From the NCBI GenBank assembly GCA_021790055.1, contig JAJYIL010000142.1, positions 1 through 7,491 on the forward strand: a stretch of DNA of 7,491 nucleotides, read 5' to 3'. The notes beneath the pieces were generated by a model, which searched no databases, was not told where the DNA came from, and worked only from the letters and a program-made list of their open reading frames with translations. Position 1 is the first letter of the stretch. Each line of letters starts with the position of its first letter. A program made the translations under genes and the position numbers. Source of the DNA: Bacteroidota bacterium. GTDB lineage: Bacteria > Bacteroidota > Ignavibacteria > Ignavibacteriales > Ignavibacteriaceae. Below, in pieces: positions 6,343-7,491 of the stretch.

Positions 6343-6810
6343 TCAGCTCTTCTGAATTAGAAATAAGGGCTGGTTATATTCAACCGGTTTGCCGTTTTCA
6401 ACCAGTATCTTAACTATCTTTCCATTTGCGTCGGATTCAATTTCATTCATAAGCTTCATAGCTTCAATTATGCAAAGAACAGAGCCGGTTGAAACCGAAT
6501 CGCCGACTTGAACATAGGGATCTGCATCTGGCGCCGGAGCTCGATAAAAAGTGCCGACGATAGGAGATTTAATTTCGTGAAGGTTCGAAGCCGTTTCTGC
6601 AGCATGCGTTTTCTCTTCCGGAGTAAAACCGGGAGCTGCAACTTCATTTGCGGGTGCCTGGCTTATTAAAACCTGCGGCTGGTTATCGGTTTTAAAAGCT
6701 CTAATCTTTTTAGCAACCTTAATCCGTAAGCCATTCTCTTCTACCTCAAGGTCGGTAATTTCGCTCGTGTCGACAATCTTAACGAGCTTTTTAATAAGAT
6801 TTAAATCCAT
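6343..6810 (-). CDS. accB: acetyl-CoA carboxylase biotin carboxyl carrier protein
   Basis: AccB carries covalently bound biotin between the carboxylase (AccC) and the carboxyltransferase (AccA/AccD). The product is 155 aa, normal for the family. The N-terminal helix region (MDLNLIKKLVKIVDTSEITDLEVEE shape, residues 1-25) is followed by a flexible Ala/Pro-containing linker (about 40-77) and the biotinyl domain (78-155). Biotin is expected on K119 in the motif EAMKLMNE. The acetyl-CoA-carboxylase-type thumb loop is present (SPIVGTFYRAPAPDADPYV), which separates it from carrier domains of other biotin enzymes and from lipoyl domains. The ATG at 6810 has AAGGG upstream at 7-nt spacing. It lies 15 nt after efp and directly before accC; efp-accB-accC is a widespread gene order in bacteria. 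Confidence 0.97.
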   Translation of the reverse strand: MDLNLIKKLVKIVDTSEITDLEVEENGLRIKVAKKIRAFKTDNQPQVLISQAPANEVAAPGFTPEEKTHAAETASNLHEIKSPIVGTFYRAPAPDADPYVQVGDSVSTGSVLCIIEAMKLMNEIESDANGKIVKILVENGKPVEYNQPLFLIQKS

Positions 6811-6825
6811 TGAAAAACCCTTATA

Positions 6826-7389
6826 TTAAGCTTTAACTCTCTCTACATATTCCCCTGTCCTGGTATCAACTCTCAACACGTCATCAACATTTATGAACAA
6901 AGGAACGTTGATAGTAGCGCCGGTTTCAAGCTTTGCCGGTTTAACAGCCCCAGTTGCGGTGTCTCCTCTAAATCCCGGTTCAGTTTCGATAACTTTTAAG
7001 CTTACAAAAATCGGGATTTCAACAGTAACAATTTCCTCGCCGTTAAATAAAATATCTACTTCTTCGCTTTCTTTAAGATAACCTACACCGCTTCCAAAGT
7101 ATTCTGCAGGAACATTTATCTGTTCATATGTGCCTGTATCCATACAGACCAAAAAGTCTCCTTCGCGGTACAAATATTGGTACTTTCTTCTTTCTACTCT
7201 TACAATTTCAATTCCTTCGCCTGCACGGAATGTATTATCGAGAACCTTTCCGTTCCTTAAGTTCTTTAAAGTGCTTCTAACAAACGCACCGCCTTTACCC
7301 GGCTTTACATGCTGAAACTCGACGATCGAATACAAATCATTCTTAAATTTTATAATTAAGCCATTCCTGAAATCTGAAGTGTCTGCCAT
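6826..7389 (-). CDS. efp: translation elongation factor P
   Basis: EF-P binds the ribosome between the P and E sites and speeds peptide bonds at consecutive prolines. The 187-aa length is normal. Three beta-barrel domains are expected at about 1-65, 66-128 and 129-187. The domain I tip loop reads KPGKGGAFV with Lys32 at the tip. A lysine at this place is the type that is beta-lysylated, otherwise modified, or left unmodified in different bacteria; it rules out the EarP-type arginine rhamnosylation. The C-terminal domain has the family pattern GDTATGAVKPAKLETGATINVPLFI and a TGEYVERV ending. The ATG at 7389 has AAAGG close upstream (3-nt spacing, tight). It is the first gene of the apparent efp-accB-accC-gcvH unit. 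No modification gene is in the window. Confidence 0.98.
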   Translation of the reverse strand: MADTSDFRNGLIIKFKNDLYSIVEFQHVKPGKGGAFVRSTLKNLRNGKVLDNTFRAGEGIEIVRVERRKYQYLYREGDFLVCMDTGTYEQINVPAEYFGSGVGYLKESEEVDILFNGEEIVTVEIPIFVSLKVIETEPGFRGDTATGAVKPAKLETGATINVPLFINVDDVLRVDTRTGEYVERVKA

Positions 7390-7424
7390 AAACCTTTAAT
7401 CTTTTTTGAAATAAATAGGACGAA

Positions 7425-7453
7425 AAAATAGAGATATGCCGTCTGAAAGTCAA
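7425..7453 (-). promoter_or_regulatory. candidate sigma70-like promoter of the efp operon
   Basis: TTGACT (7453-7448, five of six consensus bases) is followed after 17 nt by TATTTT (7430-7425, four of six). Transcription would start near 7418, giving a leader of about 30 nt before the efp ATG at 7389. It lies in an AT-rich stretch and matches consensus spacing exactly. A Bacteroidota-type TTTG/TANNTTTG promoter fits less well here. Confidence 0.55.
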
Positions 7454-7491
7454 GAAAATAATAAAATCGAAATAATGGTAATTTTTATTTA

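Overview
The window reads as a compact, AT-leaning bacterial chromosome segment in which every supported gene lies on the minus strand. Transcription therefore runs from high to low coordinates. I infer a member of the Bacteroidota/Chlorobi/Ignavibacteria assemblage, most likely Ignavibacteria-like. This rests on the protein style (a signal peptide ending in SAFGQ, a TPR plus periplasmic-binding-fold protein), low-to-moderate GC judged by eye, and usable Shine-Dalgarno sequences. No species can be named from the sequence alone.

Layout in the direction of transcription: a sigma70-like promoter (about 7425-7453) precedes efp (elongation factor P), accB (biotin carboxyl carrier protein), accC (biotin carboxylase) and gcvH (glycine-cleavage H protein / lipoyl carrier), with gaps of 15, 48 and 26 nt. 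A hairpin overlaps the gcvH stop codon. It is followed by the only sizeable intergenic gap (4404-4552), which contains two opposed arrays of a degenerate 7-bp repeat that together form an imperfect palindrome. Then come guaA (GMP synthase), a cytoplasmic TPR protein of 302 aa, and a secreted TPR plus type I periplasmic-binding-fold protein of 581 aa. guaA and the two following genes are nearly contiguous or overlapping. The start of radC, cut by the window edge, completes the window and has its own promoter-like sequence.

Functionally, accB and accC supply the biotin-carboxylase half of acetyl-CoA carboxylase (fatty-acid synthesis). gcvH carries lipoyl groups for one-carbon/glycine metabolism or lipoyl transfer. 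guaA makes GMP, and efp relieves ribosome stalling at proline runs. The two TPR genes are not assigned a specific function. The 581-aa protein has the same domain order as the penicillin-binding-protein activator LpoA but lacks a lipoprotein cysteine.

Most of the window is ordinary housekeeping. The parts worth a second look are the inverted heptamer arrays upstream of guaA, the in-frame guaA/TPR junction (stop codon, one codon, then TTG), and the LpoA-like protein translationally coupled to the cytoplasmic TPR gene. I found no CRISPR, tRNA, rRNA, insertion sequence or defence system.
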